Shown here: positions 26,423 to 34,742 of the stretch, piece after piece | Layout of the letters: each line of letters starts with the position of its first letter | Position numbering within the stretch: the stretch's first letter is position 1 | Assembly (NCBI GenBank): GCA_046317875.1 | Contig: JBKCVN010000011.1 | Coordinates: 30,238 to 94,237, forward strand | Source of the DNA: 2-01-FULL-41-14 sp046317875 | GTDB taxonomy: Bacteria; Pseudomonadota; Alphaproteobacteria; UBA7879; UBA5542 | Length of the DNA: 64,000 nucleotides | Direction of reading: 5' to 3' | Translations under genes and position numbers: made by a program | The notes under the pieces: model-generated | What the model was told of the DNA's origin: nothing | Databases searched by the model: none | What the model saw: the letters and a program-made list of their open reading frames with translations, nothing else

Positions 26423-27025
26423 GTGGACCATTATTTATTAACTAATCCTGTTGCTTTGTTAGCCATCGTGGGCGCTTATTTTTTGGGATCCATCCCGTTT
26501 GGGTTATTATTTACCCGGTGGGGAGGCAAAGGAGACCTGCGTACCATTGGGTCGGGGAATATTGGGGCCACCAACGTACTGCGGACGGGCAGTAAATTTC
26601 TAGCCTTGATGACATTTCTTTGTGACTTCCTAAAAGGGTATTTAGCTGTATATTGGGCCGAAAAATGGCAAGTGCAAGACTTTGCCGCTGTGTTGGTGGT
26701 ATTGGGACATATGTTCCCTGTATGGCTTAAATTCAAGGGGGGTAAAGGGGTGGCCACTTATGGCGGCGCCTTGTTCGGACTCTCCATTCCCTTAGGGGCC
26801 CAAGCCATCTTAGGGTGGGTCAGCTTTGCGTTGATTTTTAAATATTCTTCCTTGGCCGCCCTTTTGGCAGCCTTACTGGTTCCCTTTACCGTTTGGTTGT
26901 GGAGTTATGGCGAACCTTTGCTGTATACCACACTGGGATTAAGCTTTTTATTGATAGCAAAACATTATGAAAATATTCTGAGGCTGATGCGGAGGAAAGA
27001 GCCTAAAATCGGTCAAAAAGAGTAA
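26423..27025 (+). CDS. plsY: Glycerol-3-phosphate acyltransferase PlsY
   Basis: Makes lysophosphatidic acid from acyl-phosphate and glycerol-3-phosphate in the inner membrane. The three PlsY motifs are present: GSIPFG near residue 22, GSGNIGATNVLR (about 43-54) and KFKGGKGVAT near residue 105. Five hydrophobic segments; 200 aa, the family norm. I chose the GTG at 26423, which follows AAGGGAG by 8 nt; a longer frame from 26342 would run back into infB. It is the last gene of the nusA-infB run. Confidence 0.93.
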   Translation: MDHYLLTNPVALLAIVGAYFLGSIPFGLLFTRWGGKGDLRTIGSGNIGATNVLRTGSKFLALMTFLCDFLKGYLAVYWAEKWQVQDFAAVLVVLGHMFPVWLKFKGGKGVATYGGALFGLSIPLGAQAILGWVSFALIFKYSSLAALLAALLVPFTVWLWSYGEPLLYTTLGLSFLLIAKHYENILRLMRRKEPKIGQKE

Positions 27026-27041
27026 ACCATTCAATTCTCTC

Positions 27042-27533
27042 CTATTTCTTTTCTGAAAAATTGACATCTTCGGGAAAGGGAAGGCCTGTGGGGTGGATGG
27101 TAGCGTCAAAAAAGTAAGTAGAGAGGTAACGTACGGGGAGTCCACCCATAGGTTTTAAAGCATGCCACACAGTTGGAGGGATACAAATGCTTTGCGGCGG
27201 CTCTAGAATGATGAGAGTTTTCCTATTTAGTTGGACCTCTAATTTCCCTTCTAAGACCACAATCTGTTGGGTTTGGTGTTCGTGATAATGCCCTTCTACA
27301 GGACCTGCTATGTCAAACATTGATATCCTGTAGTTGAGACCCGCTGTGGCGGGGACCACCTCATAAGAAATGTCTTCCTCACTCATATCTTTAGGAAGGT
27401 TTTCTGGCAGGGGTTTTAGGAAAGCAAGAAGAGCCTCAGGGTCAGATTCTCGCATCATTGCCAGTCCCGACGTGGTTATTAATAGGAGGGGAAAAAAAGC
27501 TGCTAGCAGAGTTCGATAGAGTTTCATGGACAT
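27042..27533 (-). CDS. Exported single-domain cupin
   Basis: 163 aa. A signal peptide (about 1-25, ending SGLA) precedes a short helical stretch and one cupin domain. Motif 1 is GHYHEHQTQQIVVLEG, carrying the metal-ligand His pair, and motif 2 is PPTVWHAL, so a metal site is possible. Small cupins bind metals or small ligands and can be dioxygenases or sensors; the substrate is unknown. I chose the ATG at 27533 because AGGAG sits 5 nt before it; an ATG two codons on is also possible. It ends 16 bp from the plsY end, convergently. Confidence 0.78.
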   Translation of the reverse strand: MSMKLYRTLLAAFFPLLLITTSGLAMMRESDPEALLAFLKPLPENLPKDMSEEDISYEVVPATAGLNYRISMFDIAGPVEGHYHEHQTQQIVVLEGKLEVQLNRKTLIILEPPQSICIPPTVWHALKPMGGLPVRYLSTYFFDATIHPTGLPFPEDVNFSEKK

Positions 27534-27569
27534 TTCTTCTCCTAATCTATTACTCATTAAATTATAAAG

Positions 27570-28322
27570 TTAAACCTCGCTCCATTTTTTTCCGAATTGT
27601 TCCTTTAGAACTTTTTCAGAAATTTCTTCTAGATCATGCTCTTGTAAAGCGCCCAGCTGAAAGGGACCATAGCTTAATCGAATGAGTCTGTTCACCACAT
27701 GGCCCAGGTGCTTCATGACACGTCGTATCTCTTGATTCTTCCCTTCGGTCAGGCTTATTTTTACCCAACTGTTGGACCCTGTGCCTTGGTTTTTTTCTAA
27801 GGACGCTTCGATAGACCCGTATCGAACACCCTCGACTGTGATCCCTTTCTTAAGATTGCTTAATACTTTTTCAGAAGGTGTTCCTAATACACGAACTTTA
27901 TACCGTCTGACCCATCCTGTGGCGGGAAGTTCCAAATACCGTGCCAAAGCACCACTGTTGGTTAATAACAAAAGTCCCTCGGAATTGTAGTCCAAGCGAC
28001 CCACAGAAATTAACCGTGGTAGGGAAGGGTAGCGTGTCACAATTTCATCGAAAACGGTGGTCCGATTTTCGGGATCTTTTTGGGTGCACATCACCCCTTT
28101 AGGTTTATGATATTTCCAAACCCGAACTCGATCTTTTTTGGGCAGGGGTTCCCCGTCCACCAAAATTTTATCATTCTCGGTAACCGTAAAGGCCGGGGTG
28201 GTTAGCACCGTTCCATTTACAGATACGCGTCCCTGCTGGATATAGACCTCTGCCTCGCGCCGGGAACAAAGACCAGACCGAGCCATGACTTTGGCAATAC
28301 GTTCTTTAGTTTCGGCAGGCAT
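27570..28322 (-). CDS. rluB: Pseudouridine synthase, RluB/RsuA family
   Basis: A 250-aa rRNA pseudouridine synthase. An N-terminal S4 RNA-binding domain (ERIAKVMARSGLCSRREAE, then VSVNGTVL) is followed by the catalytic domain with the catalytic Asp in GRLDYNSEGLLLLTN (about residue 104). NQEIRRVMKHLGHVVNRLIR is the usual C-terminal motif. The most probable target is U2605 of 23S rRNA (RluB), but RluE/RluF/RsuA-like sites cannot be excluded. The ATG at 28322 overlaps the C26 gene by 17 bp. Confidence 0.9.
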   Translation of the reverse strand: MPAETKERIAKVMARSGLCSRREAEVYIQQGRVSVNGTVLTTPAFTVTENDKILVDGEPLPKKDRVRVWKYHKPKGVMCTQKDPENRTTVFDEIVTRYPSLPRLISVGRLDYNSEGLLLLTNSGALARYLELPATGWVRRYKVRVLGTPSEKVLSNLKKGITVEGVRYGSIEASLEKNQGTGSNSWVKISLTEGKNQEIRRVMKHLGHVVNRLIRLSYGPFQLGALQEHDLEEISEKVLKEQFGKKWSEV

Positions 28323-29028
28323 CAATAAAAGCCTTGAGAAGCCGAGTGTCTGCTTCTGAAATTTCGAATTCGGCGTGCCATTCCACCCCAATGCAAAACT
28401 TATGGGTGGGCAGCTCAATGGCTTCCACAATTCCATCAGGGGCGGTGGCGGATACTACAAGTCCATCACCAATGCGATCAAGGGCTTGATGATGACGTGA
28501 ATTGACCTGAATGGTTTCCTGTTTCCCGATGATCTCCCATAATTTTGTATGCGGTGTAATGCTCAGGTCATGGCTGGGCAAGTGCATATCTTCGGGCCGT
28601 TGAGAGTGATTTAAAGAGTTGGGCCTATAGGTAGGGATATCTAAAAATAAGTTGCCCCCTTTTAAGCAATTAATGGCTTGCATACCGGCACAAATTCCCA
28701 AAACGGGCATATCACGGTCTAGGGCTTTTTCAGCCAATAAAAGATCAAATTGAGACCGTTGATGCATGATTTTAAGATTTAATTCGGCAGGGGCTTCTTG
28801 TCCAAAAAGGCGGGGATCATAATCATTTCCGCCACTGAGAAAGATACCATCCACCAAATTAAGAACGGCCTCCACATCCATATTAGTGGAAGGCAATGCG
28901 ATGGGCGTTCCCCCATTTTTACAAATGGCTGCAAAATATTTTTCCGAGAGTGCATGATAGGGCCGAGCGATATATTCGCCACCCTTTTCTTCGAAATCTA
29001 AATTAATGCCAATGACCGGTTTTTTCAT
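28306..29028 (-). CDS. Class I glutamine amidotransferase-like hydrolase (peptidase C26, PuuD-like)
   Basis: 240 aa with the gamma-glutamyl hydrolase fold. The nucleophile elbow is LGICAGMQ (Cys near residue 111) and the His/Glu pair lies in GVEWHAEFE near the C-terminus, where relatives have GVQWHPE. An early SGGNDYDPRLF segment is typical of the PuuD/C26 family. Known members cleave gamma-glutamyl-GABA or folate polyglutamate; the substrate here is not clear. The start at 29028 is one base after the cysS stop, so translation is probably coupled. Confidence 0.85.
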   Translation of the reverse strand: MKKPVIGINLDFEEKGGEYIARPYHALSEKYFAAICKNGGTPIALPSTNMDVEAVLNLVDGIFLSGGNDYDPRLFGQEAPAELNLKIMHQRSQFDLLLAEKALDRDMPVLGICAGMQAINCLKGGNLFLDIPTYRPNSLNHSQRPEDMHLPSHDLSITPHTKLWEIIGKQETIQVNSRHHQALDRIGDGLVVSATAPDGIVEAIELPTHKFCIGVEWHAEFEISEADTRLLKAFIDACRN

Positions 29029-29029
29029 G

Positions 29030-30406
29030 TTATTTTCGCTTCCAGGTTGTGCCTTGGGGGCCGTCTTCCAATATGATACCAGAGGCATCAAGCTGTTGTC
29101 GAATGGCATCGCTGGTGGAAAAATCTTTGGCTGCCCGGGCTGCTTGGCGGCGTTGGATCAAGGTTTCTATTTCGCTGGAGGTGAGCCCTGTGGAAAGGGG
29201 GCGTTGAAACCACTCTTCGGTTGATACAGAAAAGAAGCCTAACAGGTGGCCCCCTGCTTTCAGCTGGCGTTGTAGCATTTTCTTACCTTCAGATTCTTTT
29301 GTTTTGTGAATCTGCGAGACCAGGTCGTGTAACACAGCCAAAGCCTCCGGGATGTTTAAATCATCTTTCAAGGCTGTAAGAATACCGTTAGGAATGTGAT
29401 CTTTTATTAGGGGATCTTCGGGCGCTAGGCCTTCAAGAGCTGTGTAAAAACGGTCTAAAATGTTTTTGCTTTGCAAGACGGTGGCATCGTTCCAATCCAA
29501 GGGCTGCCGATAATGGGCCGATAAAAGGGTTAATCGAATAACCTCGCCCGGAATGGTGGCTAAAAGGTCGTGCACGGTGAAAAAATTACCCAAGGATTTA
29601 GACATCTTTTCCCCATTCACAATCAGGTGCCCATTATGCATCCATAGTGTGGCCAGGGGGGATCCATGGTTGGCGCATTGACTTTGCGCAATTTCATTCT
29701 CGTGGTGAGGAAAGACTAGATCAATGCCGCCGCCGTGAATATCAAAGGTTTCACCTAAATGCTTTTTGGCCATGGCCGAACATTCAATGTGCCAGCCGGG
29801 CCGTCCCCGACCCCAGGGGCTGTCCCACCCGGGTTGATCGGGGGTAGAGGGTTTCCACAACACAAAATCTTGGGGATTCTTTTTGTACGGCGCTACCTCG
29901 ACCCGGGCGCCCGCAATTTGATCGTCAAGGTTCAAACGGGAGAGAAGGCCATAATCCGAAAAGCGGGGCACATCAAACAAAACATGTTGATCTTTTTCGT
30001 AGGCAAATCCTTGATCGATAAGTGTCTGAATCATGGATTGCATTTCACCAATATGCTGAGTGGCCTTGGGCGTCACCGTGGGGGGCAAAGCATTTAAGGC
30101 GGCCATATCATCATTATATTGTTGGGTGGTAAAGGTGGTCAGCTGGTCAATGGATATATTTTTCTCCAAGGCTGCTTTTATGATTTTATCATCCACATCG
30201 GTAATGTTGCGGGCATAGGTGACACGGGGATACATTTGTTGCAGCAGACGGAACAGTACATCAAACACCACCACAGGTCGGGCATTGCCCAAATGGGCCC
30301 GATCGTAAACCGTGGGGCCACACACATAAAAACGAACATGGTGGGGATCCTGGGGAACGAAGGTCTCTTTTTGACGGGACAGTGTGTTGTAAAGAATAAG
30401 TGTCAT
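29030..30406 (-). CDS. cysS: Cysteinyl-tRNA synthetase
   Basis: A 458-aa class I synthetase charging tRNA-Cys. The HIGH-equivalent is HLGN in YVCGPTVYDRAHLGNARP (about 27-44) and KMSKS is intact (EKMSKSLGNFF, near residue 270). The zinc-site Cys and His residues are present (Cys29 in the first motif; GWHIECSAMA; HHENEIAQS). The length is normal. It overlaps the gltX1 end by 4 bp and sits in the packed minus-strand run. Confidence 0.97.
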   Translation of the reverse strand: MTLILYNTLSRQKETFVPQDPHHVRFYVCGPTVYDRAHLGNARPVVVFDVLFRLLQQMYPRVTYARNITDVDDKIIKAALEKNISIDQLTTFTTQQYNDDMAALNALPPTVTPKATQHIGEMQSMIQTLIDQGFAYEKDQHVLFDVPRFSDYGLLSRLNLDDQIAGARVEVAPYKKNPQDFVLWKPSTPDQPGWDSPWGRGRPGWHIECSAMAKKHLGETFDIHGGGIDLVFPHHENEIAQSQCANHGSPLATLWMHNGHLIVNGEKMSKSLGNFFTVHDLLATIPGEVIRLTLLSAHYRQPLDWNDATVLQSKNILDRFYTALEGLAPEDPLIKDHIPNGILTALKDDLNIPEALAVLHDLVSQIHKTKESEGKKMLQRQLKAGGHLLGFFSVSTEEWFQRPLSTGLTSSEIETLIQRRQAARAAKDFSTSDAIRQQLDASGIILEDGPQGTTWKRK

Positions 30407-31740
30407 TTTTTCAGAGCATGAGCCAGACGCGTATGGGCCAAGGTCGCCCCCATAAGGCCCAGAATAATTTTCAGTTCAGGCCCATGATCCTGGGCGGTCA
30501 GGGCTTGGCGCAGGGGCATGAACAAAGATTTTCCTTTGCGATCGGTTGTTTGTTTTAGGGCAGTCATCCAATCATCCCAGGGATTGGTGCTCCATTCCGG
30601 GGGCAGAAGATCTTTTGCGGTTTGAATAAAAGATTTGTCGTCCTCAGGAATAGACGTCTCTATATTCCCCCGGCAAATTTGCCACCATTCGGGCAGCTCA
30701 GATAGGCTTTTCAGATTGGGGCGCACGGCCTCCCAAAATATAGGATCCAAATGGGGAAAGTGACTTTGTTTTTGGGCGTCTTCATAGGACATATGGTGAA
30801 TGATTTTTTCATTCAAGCTGGCCAGTTCATCGGTTGAAAACTTTGGTGTCGCCCGTGAGAATTTTTTGATATCAAAGGACACCAACAGGTGATCCAGGTT
30901 CTGAAAGGGTTGAACGGGATCGGAGGTTCCAATTTTGGCAAGTAAACTGTTTACCGCCATGGGCAAAATGCCCTTGTCACGGAAATCACGGATGCTTTCT
31001 GTGCCCAGCCGCTTAGAGAGTTGGCTTCCTTCTGCGCTTTGTAATAAAGATAAGTGACCAAAGGTAATCTGGTTTTGGGGAACACCTAGGGCCTCCCATA
31101 ACTGGATTTGAACGGCGGTGTTGGTAATGTGATCTTCACCGCGGATGATGTGCGTAATTTCAGAATCCATGTCATCAATAACCGAGGCAAAGGTATATAA
31201 GGGTACTCCGTCTTCCCGAATCACCACCGGATCGGTCAGGTGCTTGCCTTCAAAATGAATGGGGCCCCGGACCATATCATCCCATTCAATGGGCGCATCT
31301 TTCATTAAAAATCGCCAATGGGGTTTGCGGCCCTCGGCTTCGTACGATTCTTTTTGGGCGGGGGTTAGGTGTAAGGCACCCCGATCATACAACGGAGGCA
31401 GCCCTTGGGCAGCTTGACGTTTCCGTTTGAATTCCAGTTCCTGGGCCGTTTCATAACAGGCGTAAAGACGACCTTCTTTTTTCAGCTGTTCGGCCACCTG
31501 GGCATAACGTGTTAGGCGATCGGATTGCTTGAAGTAGTCATCATAATTCAGACCCAGCCAATTTAAATCTTCCAGAAGGGCGGTTTCATATTTGGCCTCA
31601 CTGCGCTCAAGATCCGTATCATCAAGCCTTAATAAGAAGGTACCTTTGTGGGCGCGGGTGAAAAGCCAATTCACCAACAAGGTGCGGCAATTCCCCACAT
31701 GAATATAGCCCGTGGGGCTGGGGGCAAATCGAGTTTTCAT
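30403..31740 (-). CDS. gltX: Glutamyl-tRNA synthetase (first copy)
   Basis: 445 aa from the ATG at 31740; upstream sequence in the same frame belongs to the neighbouring gene. HIGH is HVGN in MKTRFAPSPTGYIHVGN and the KMSKS-equivalent is QLSKRLG. It belongs to the group of alphaproteobacterial GltX proteins (ACYETAQELEFKRKRQAA segment) that often pair with a second copy. One of the two may charge tRNA-Gln with Glu for later amidation by GatCAB; the assignment cannot be made from sequence alone. It overlaps the upstream transferase gene by 4 bp (ATGA) and cysS by 4 bp. Confidence 0.95.
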   Translation of the reverse strand: MKTRFAPSPTGYIHVGNCRTLLVNWLFTRAHKGTFLLRLDDTDLERSEAKYETALLEDLNWLGLNYDDYFKQSDRLTRYAQVAEQLKKEGRLYACYETAQELEFKRKRQAAQGLPPLYDRGALHLTPAQKESYEAEGRKPHWRFLMKDAPIEWDDMVRGPIHFEGKHLTDPVVIREDGVPLYTFASVIDDMDSEITHIIRGEDHITNTAVQIQLWEALGVPQNQITFGHLSLLQSAEGSQLSKRLGTESIRDFRDKGILPMAVNSLLAKIGTSDPVQPFQNLDHLLVSFDIKKFSRATPKFSTDELASLNEKIIHHMSYEDAQKQSHFPHLDPIFWEAVRPNLKSLSELPEWWQICRGNIETSIPEDDKSFIQTAKDLLPPEWSTNPWDDWMTALKQTTDRKGKSLFMPLRQALTAQDHGPELKIILGLMGATLAHTRLAHALKK

Positions 31741-32828
31741 CGGCGTTTTTTCCTTAAACGTTTTGCCAGGGCAAAGCGAGCATGAACTTTGCGGACTGTC
31801 CAATAATGATACCCTGCCATTATGAAAAGATAGGGTATGAAAAGTAAAATTTGATAGCCCGCATCCATGTATTGCAGGGCAATGGCTCCCACCCCTTGTA
31901 CCATACCCATAATTAAATGAAAACAGGTCACTTGGGTATGGCTGTATCCCAAACGATTCAACAATTGGAACAGGTGGGTGCGATGGGCTAGCCAGAAGGG
32001 TTCCCGGCGCCAAATACGACGAATAACGGTGGTGCTGACATCGTAAATAAAAGAGAAAAACAGCAGGGGAACCGTATAGATGGAAAGATTCATCTGCGTC
32101 AGGTGGCTTTCTTGGCTGGGGATCAATAATAATACGGCCCACATCAGCCCCATAAATTGGCTACCCACATCGCCCATAAAAATTTTAGCCTTGGGAAAAT
32201 TAAAAACAAAAAATCCCAGCGTGGCAGCTGTTAGCCCCATACTGATATAGAACAGGGATTTTTCCTGTAGCCACAGACCAATAGCCATACAAAAAGTTGA
32301 GGCAATGATAGAGACGCCACTGGCCAGGCCGTTGAGGCCATCCATGAAATTAAAGACATTAATAAAAAAGATAATCCAGAATACGGCCAGCACACTGCCC
32401 AGGGGGCCGAGGTCCACCGTCCCCACCAAGGGTAGGGGAAGCTGGTTCAGGGTTAGGTCTGTGCTAACCACAAACAGGGCGGTTATCACTTGGATGATCA
32501 GCTTTTGGCTGGACGATAACCGCTTAATGTCATCATACAGCGACACCCCAATGGTCAGCAGCGTGCCTACCGTTAAGAGGGCTAACTTCTTACCACTGAT
32601 GTGCCCTAAGCTGCCGCTGATATATAAAAAAACCATGGCAAAAAAGAATCCGGCAATAATGCCGATCCCCCCACTTTTGGGGGTCACTGCCTTATGGGAA
32701 GACCGACGCGTTGGCACATCCGCAATGCCAATTTGAATCATCAGACGGGTGATGGCCACCGCGGTTAAAAAAGTGCCGAGCGCCACGAATAAAATAGGCA
32801 GACCGAATAAGCTGGCAGGGCACATCAT
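31737..32828 (-). CDS. Polyprenyl-phosphate sugar-1-phosphate transferase (WecA/MraY superfamily)
   Basis: A 363-aa membrane enzyme with about 10-11 hydrophobic helices. The active-site loops are recognisable: VPTRRSSHKAVTPKSGGIGI (acceptor side), YDDIKRLSS with the DD pair, NVFNFMDGLNGLASG and FMGDVGSQFMG. These belong to the family transferring UDP-HexNAc-1-phosphate onto undecaprenyl phosphate at the start of O-antigen or capsule synthesis. The HxxxH-like end is WLAHRTHLFQLL, as in WecA rather than MraY. I chose the ATG at 32828, which overlaps the EVE gene stop by 4 bp. Confidence 0.88.
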   Translation of the reverse strand: MMCPASLFGLPILFVALGTFLTAVAITRLMIQIGIADVPTRRSSHKAVTPKSGGIGIIAGFFFAMVFLYISGSLGHISGKKLALLTVGTLLTIGVSLYDDIKRLSSSQKLIIQVITALFVVSTDLTLNQLPLPLVGTVDLGPLGSVLAVFWIIFFINVFNFMDGLNGLASGVSIIASTFCMAIGLWLQEKSLFYISMGLTAATLGFFVFNFPKAKIFMGDVGSQFMGLMWAVLLLIPSQESHLTQMNLSIYTVPLLFFSFIYDVSTTVIRRIWRREPFWLAHRTHLFQLLNRLGYSHTQVTCFHLIMGMVQGVGAIALQYMDAGYQILLFIPYLFIMAGYHYWTVRKVHARFALAKRLRKKRR

Positions 32829-33241
32829 CCCAGGGTCTCCATTTCCAAAATGGCGTTCCACTCTTGGGGGGTAATGGGCATGACCGAGAGTCGGGACTGC
32901 CGCAGTAAGGGGATATTTTCTAAGGCGGGGTCCAGCCTGATTTGGGATAGGCTGACCGATTTTTTTAAGGACCGAACGGCCGCAATATCCACGCATCCAA
33001 ATTTTTGCGTTTCATCGGTGGGGTCGGGGTAATAGGCCTTGACCACCTTTACGATCCCCACAATTTTTTTGCCCTCGTTTGAATGGTAAAAAAAGGCCAG
33101 ATCACCCACCTGCATTTTTTTCATAAAGTTGCGGGCTTGGTAATTGCGTACCCCTGTCCAGGGCTCGCTTGGTACCTGCAGCTGTTGCTGCCAGGACCAG
33201 GTGCTGGGTTCCGATTTTAAAAGCCAGTATTGTATTGTCAT
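32825..33241 (-). CDS. EVE-domain protein
   Basis: 138 aa, consisting of a single EVE domain: YWLLKSEPSTWSW at the start, GVRNYQARNFMK, and VGDLAFFYHSNEGKKIVGIVKV. EVE is a PUA/YTH-like fold thought to bind modified bases in RNA or DNA. It is common next to core genes in alphaproteobacteria and its cellular role is not settled. It is the first gene of the minus-strand run with 4-bp overlaps that continues to rluB. The start is an ATG at 33241. Confidence 0.93.
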   Translation of the reverse strand: MTIQYWLLKSEPSTWSWQQQLQVPSEPWTGVRNYQARNFMKKMQVGDLAFFYHSNEGKKIVGIVKVVKAYYPDPTDETQKFGCVDIAAVRSLKKSVSLSQIRLDPALENIPLLRQSRLSVMPITPQEWNAILEMETLG

Positions 33242-33305
33242 AGGTATTGACGCATTTCGTTATTCTCTATACCCTGGAATATAAACTAACCAGGGAAGGT
33301 ATGAA

Positions 33306-34169
33306 ATGAAAAAAATGTTTTTATTATTTTTGGGGGTTATTTTTTCTGCCCCCTTCACACAAGCCACTACGGCCGATTACCGTGCCGCGGCCAGTGCTGA
33401 TGCTCAATTTTCTGTTTATGGGAATACAAAATCAGCATGGTGTAAGGTGATGCGGGCCTCCCAGTGTGCCAATCCGGTTGGCTTTCAAAAGTATTTAGAC
33501 AAAGGGTGTATCAATGACATTGACAAAGAAAGTAAATGTCTCAAAACCTTTTGTGCTGCCAATTGTGCCTCTATCCAGGGGTGCCCTCAAGAAGGCTCGC
33601 CCTTAAAACAGATGTGCGATACCCATTGTAAAAAGGTTAACCTGGGGAATCTTGCCGCGCAAAATCGTTTAAACGCATGTGTTGGTGGATCTTTGAATGC
33701 AGAGGGTGCGTCTCGAAAATCGGGTTCTCGTGATTTCTATCGTGCCCAACAAAAAGACCTTAGCAGCATGAATAAAGCAGGTTTAAAAGAAGCCCAAGGG
33801 GTTTTGGATCTGGTAAACCGTCTTTCCCAACAACGCGCAAAATTATTTTATGTTGAAAGTTCTAGCTTGAAAGATGGCGGCATCATACGGATTGATGACT
33901 TCATTAATAACATAAAAACTGCCATTAACCTTACTAAACAAATGAATTCGGCTGTTAATGGGTTGGCGGTCAGCGGTCAATCGCCCGAGATTTTGGCCAA
34001 GGCCCGTGCCCTAATGGCCAAATCGGACCAACAAGTACAATTTTTTGAGAAGGTTGTTCAACAGTTGTCTAAAGGAGCTAATAGTCTGTTACAGACTGTA
34101 TCCCAAGGAAGTGGTGGACCTGGAGCTAAAAGTGATGGATATCAAAATGTGCCAGGATATGGTGCATAA
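33306..34169 (+). CDS. Secreted Cys-rich protein of unknown function
   Basis: 287 aa. Residues 1-20 are a signal peptide (cleavage near TQA-TT). Residues 45-125 hold about eleven Cys, including a cluster with C-x3-C-x5-C spacing, then a CxxxC pair (CDTHC), suggesting disulfides after export. Residues 145-260 are helical and the end is Gly/Ser-rich. It has no homologue I recognise. Its own hairpin terminator follows, so it is monocistronic. It is divergent from the EVE-led run. A host- or envelope-directed role is a guess based on export. Confidence 0.75.
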   Translation: MKKMFLLFLGVIFSAPFTQATTADYRAAASADAQFSVYGNTKSAWCKVMRASQCANPVGFQKYLDKGCINDIDKESKCLKTFCAANCASIQGCPQEGSPLKQMCDTHCKKVNLGNLAAQNRLNACVGGSLNAEGASRKSGSRDFYRAQQKDLSSMNKAGLKEAQGVLDLVNRLSQQRAKLFYVESSSLKDGGIIRIDDFINNIKTAINLTKQMNSAVNGLAVSGQSPEILAKARALMAKSDQQVQFFEKVVQQLSKGANSLLQTVSQGSGGPGAKSDGYQNVPGYGA

Positions 34170-34190
34170 AAAGTAATTTTTAATATCTTT

Positions 34191-34219
34191 AAAGCCCGCC
34201 CAAAAAGCGGGCTTTTTTC
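34191..34219 (+). terminator. Intrinsic terminator after the Cys-rich secreted protein
   Basis: AAAGCCCGC (34191-34199) pairs with GCGGGCTTT (34207-34215) around a 7-nt loop, with a T run following. Confidence 0.92.
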
Positions 34220-34229
34220 TTATTTAGAA

Positions 34230-34523
34230 TCATAAATCTAATAAAGACTGAATCGAAGGCAGTATAATTTTACCTTCGTTATCCTGGACCAACAGGGTTT
34301 TGTAGCGGCTGTGGGCGCCCTGGATCAGTTGGATATGGCTTTTAGGAAGGCCCCAGGCTTTGGCCAGGAACTGAATCAAGGCCGCATTGGCTTCGCCCTC
34401 TTTGGGGGCGGCTTTGACCGAAACCCTTAGATATACCTTGTTATCTTTTTCCAGCGTTCCGCCAAATTTATCTTGGGCCGCGTTGGGGGTCAGGTAAATA
34501 AAAACTTTTTTCGAAATGGTCAT
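34230..34523 (-). CDS. DUF167 (YggU) family protein
   Basis: 97 aa covering the whole DUF167 domain: TPNAAQDKFGG, VYLRVSVKAAPKEGEANAAL and the LPKSHIQLIQGAHSRYK end. The family is widespread and its function is unknown. The likely start is an ATG at 34523 with an AGGA 10 nt upstream; a GTG at 34529 is an alternative. It converges on the Cys-rich protein gene across its terminator. Confidence 0.88.
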   Translation of the reverse strand: MTISKKVFIYLTPNAAQDKFGGTLEKDNKVYLRVSVKAAPKEGEANAALIQFLAKAWGLPKSHIQLIQGAHSRYKTLLVQDNEGKIILPSIQSLLDL

Positions 34524-34668
34524 GTGCACATAATCCTACTTTATCAGGAGTTGGGCCGCCAGAGTTAAAGTATGCATCTTGATTTGGGATTGTTAGGATT
34601 GAACCAACAATAAAATTTCATCTTTACTGTTATATGGGTAATTTCAGTAGAACTTATTAATAAATATC

Positions 34669-34698
34669 TTGTTCTGAATTAAAAAAATTTCATAAAAT
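34669..34698 (+). promoter_or_regulatory. Candidate promoter of the ABC exporter operon
   Basis: TTGTTC (34669-34674), an 18-nt spacer and TAAAAT (34693-34698) in a strongly AT-rich 200-bp gap (34530-34742) that is unlike its neighbours. There are several other AT-rich hexamers in the gap, so the exact element is uncertain. Confidence 0.4.
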
Positions 34699-34742
34699 TA
34701 AAATAATAAAAAATTATTTTTTATTATATAATAATAAATAAA

